A DNA stretch of 13,380 nucleotides from JAAZAI01 sp050942875 (GTDB lineage Bacteria; Verrucomicrobiota; Kiritimatiellia; RFP12; UBA3636), in assembly GCA_050942875.1 (NCBI GenBank), contig JBMNOD010000092.1, positions 1 to 13,380 on the forward strand. Reading direction: 5' to 3'. The notes under the pieces are model-generated. The model was given only the letters and a program-made list of their open reading frames with translations. It had not been told where the DNA came from and made no database searches. Made by a program: the position numbers and the translations under genes. Below, piece after piece: positions 12,879 through 13,380 of this stretch. Positions within the stretch are counted from its first letter, which is position 1, and the number at the start of each line of letters is the position of its first letter.

Positions 12879-13380
12879 GACAGGATTGCAGGATTTACAG
12901 GATTCCATTCTCCAAGGCAATCTTGTCAATCTTGTCATCCTGTCTAAATCCCGGGAGCTTTTTGTGGCTTTTGGTGTTTTTCGTGGCCATTCCCACTCGG
13001 CGAAGCCGCCACGGCCTTTGCGTGAAACCTTCCTCACGCCAAGCTCGCCAAGGACGCCAAGTTTCTTTTTCAGACAGGATTGCAGGATTACAGGATTCCA
13101 TTCTCCAAGGCAATCTTGTCATCTTGTCTAAATCCCGGGAGCTTTTTGTGGCTTTTGGTGTTTTTCGTGGCCATTCCCACTCGGCGAAGCCGCCACGGCC
13201 TTTGCGGACTTCGCGGACTTCGCGTGAAACCTTATCTCACGCCAAGCTCGCCAAGGACGCCAAGTTTCTTTTTCAGACAGGATTGCAGGATTTACAGGAT
13301 TCCATTCTCCAAGGCAATCTTGTCAATCTTGTCATCCTGTCTAAATCCCGGGAGCTTTTTGTGGCTTTTGGTGTTTTTCG
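12879..13380. repeat. Tandem array of 194-203-bp units, continuing past the window end
   Basis: Three direct copies begin at 12879, 13073 and 13276; the third is cut by the window edge. Copies one and two differ by a 9-base deletion (one fewer aatcttgtc), an 18-base insertion in copy two (gacttcgcg duplicated) and a few single bases; the rest is nearly identical. Each unit starts with an imperfect palindrome: gacaggattgcaggatttac and following bases against a later aatcttgtc/aatcttgtc/atcctgtc run. Over 25 positions about 20 pair, and several of the remaining ones are G-T. After that come a ttttggtgtttttcgtggcc module and an acgccaagctcgccaaggac segment. Open frames crossing the array are by-products of the repeats. 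Confidence 0.85.

Noticed and set aside
12879..13380. CRISPR array
   Set aside because: Units are about 200 bp, directly abutting and nearly identical throughout; there are no short conserved repeats separated by unique spacers.

Overview
The window looks like an accessory stretch of a GC-rich genome, probably from the PVC group (Kiritimatiellota, Lentisphaerota or Verrucomicrobiota). This is inferred from three things: polysaccharide-degrading glycoside hydrolases, a hydrogenase-4-like membrane complex, and intergenic DNA crowded with short palindromic and tandem repeats. No rRNA or other marker gene is present, so the placement is tentative.

Layout. Positions 1-1340 (minus) hold the N-terminal part of a secreted GH16-type glycoside hydrolase with two tandem carbohydrate-binding-like modules; its catalytic domain runs off the window. 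Positions 1584-2603 (minus) encode a leaderless GH5 (cellulase-family) glycosidase. A divergent intergenic region of about 400 bp follows, with a perfect inverted repeat and a possible 11-codon leader ORF. It precedes 3000-4535 (plus), a bifunctional NAD(P)H-hydrate epimerase/dehydratase (metabolite repair). At 4706-5284 (plus) lies a small, less GC-rich membrane-anchored protein of unknown function, flanked by repeats. Positions 5285-6181 have no gene. They form an island of several hairpin and inverted-repeat families, ending in a 105-bp element with terminal inverted repeats, like a MITE.

Positions 6182-12675 (minus) form a tight five-gene operon, transcribed hyfB-hyfC-hyfE-hyfF-hyfG with gaps of only 3-7 bp and a plausible sigma70-type promoter at 12731-12759. 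It encodes the membrane arm (two antiporter-like subunits, a NuoH-like subunit and a NuoK-like subunit) and the NuoCD-like large subunit of a group-4-hydrogenase-related complex. The large subunit has no CxxC motif at either expected NiFe-ligand site. No gene for the NuoB-like small subunit (hyfI) or a ferredoxin-like subunit (hyfA/hyfH) is next to the operon; the repeat island and the MITE-like element begin where hyfI would be expected. This is therefore not a conventional hydrogenase. It resembles the poorly understood 'Ehr' (energy-converting-hydrogenase-related) complexes, here possibly further reduced. Proton-channel residues are kept in the membrane subunits, so ion translocation remains plausible, but the redox chemistry is unknown.

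Positions 12780-13380 have no gene. Most of this is a tandem array of roughly 194-203-bp units, each containing an imperfect palindrome, continuing past the window edge. Modules of the same family recur in shuffled order at 4602-4666.
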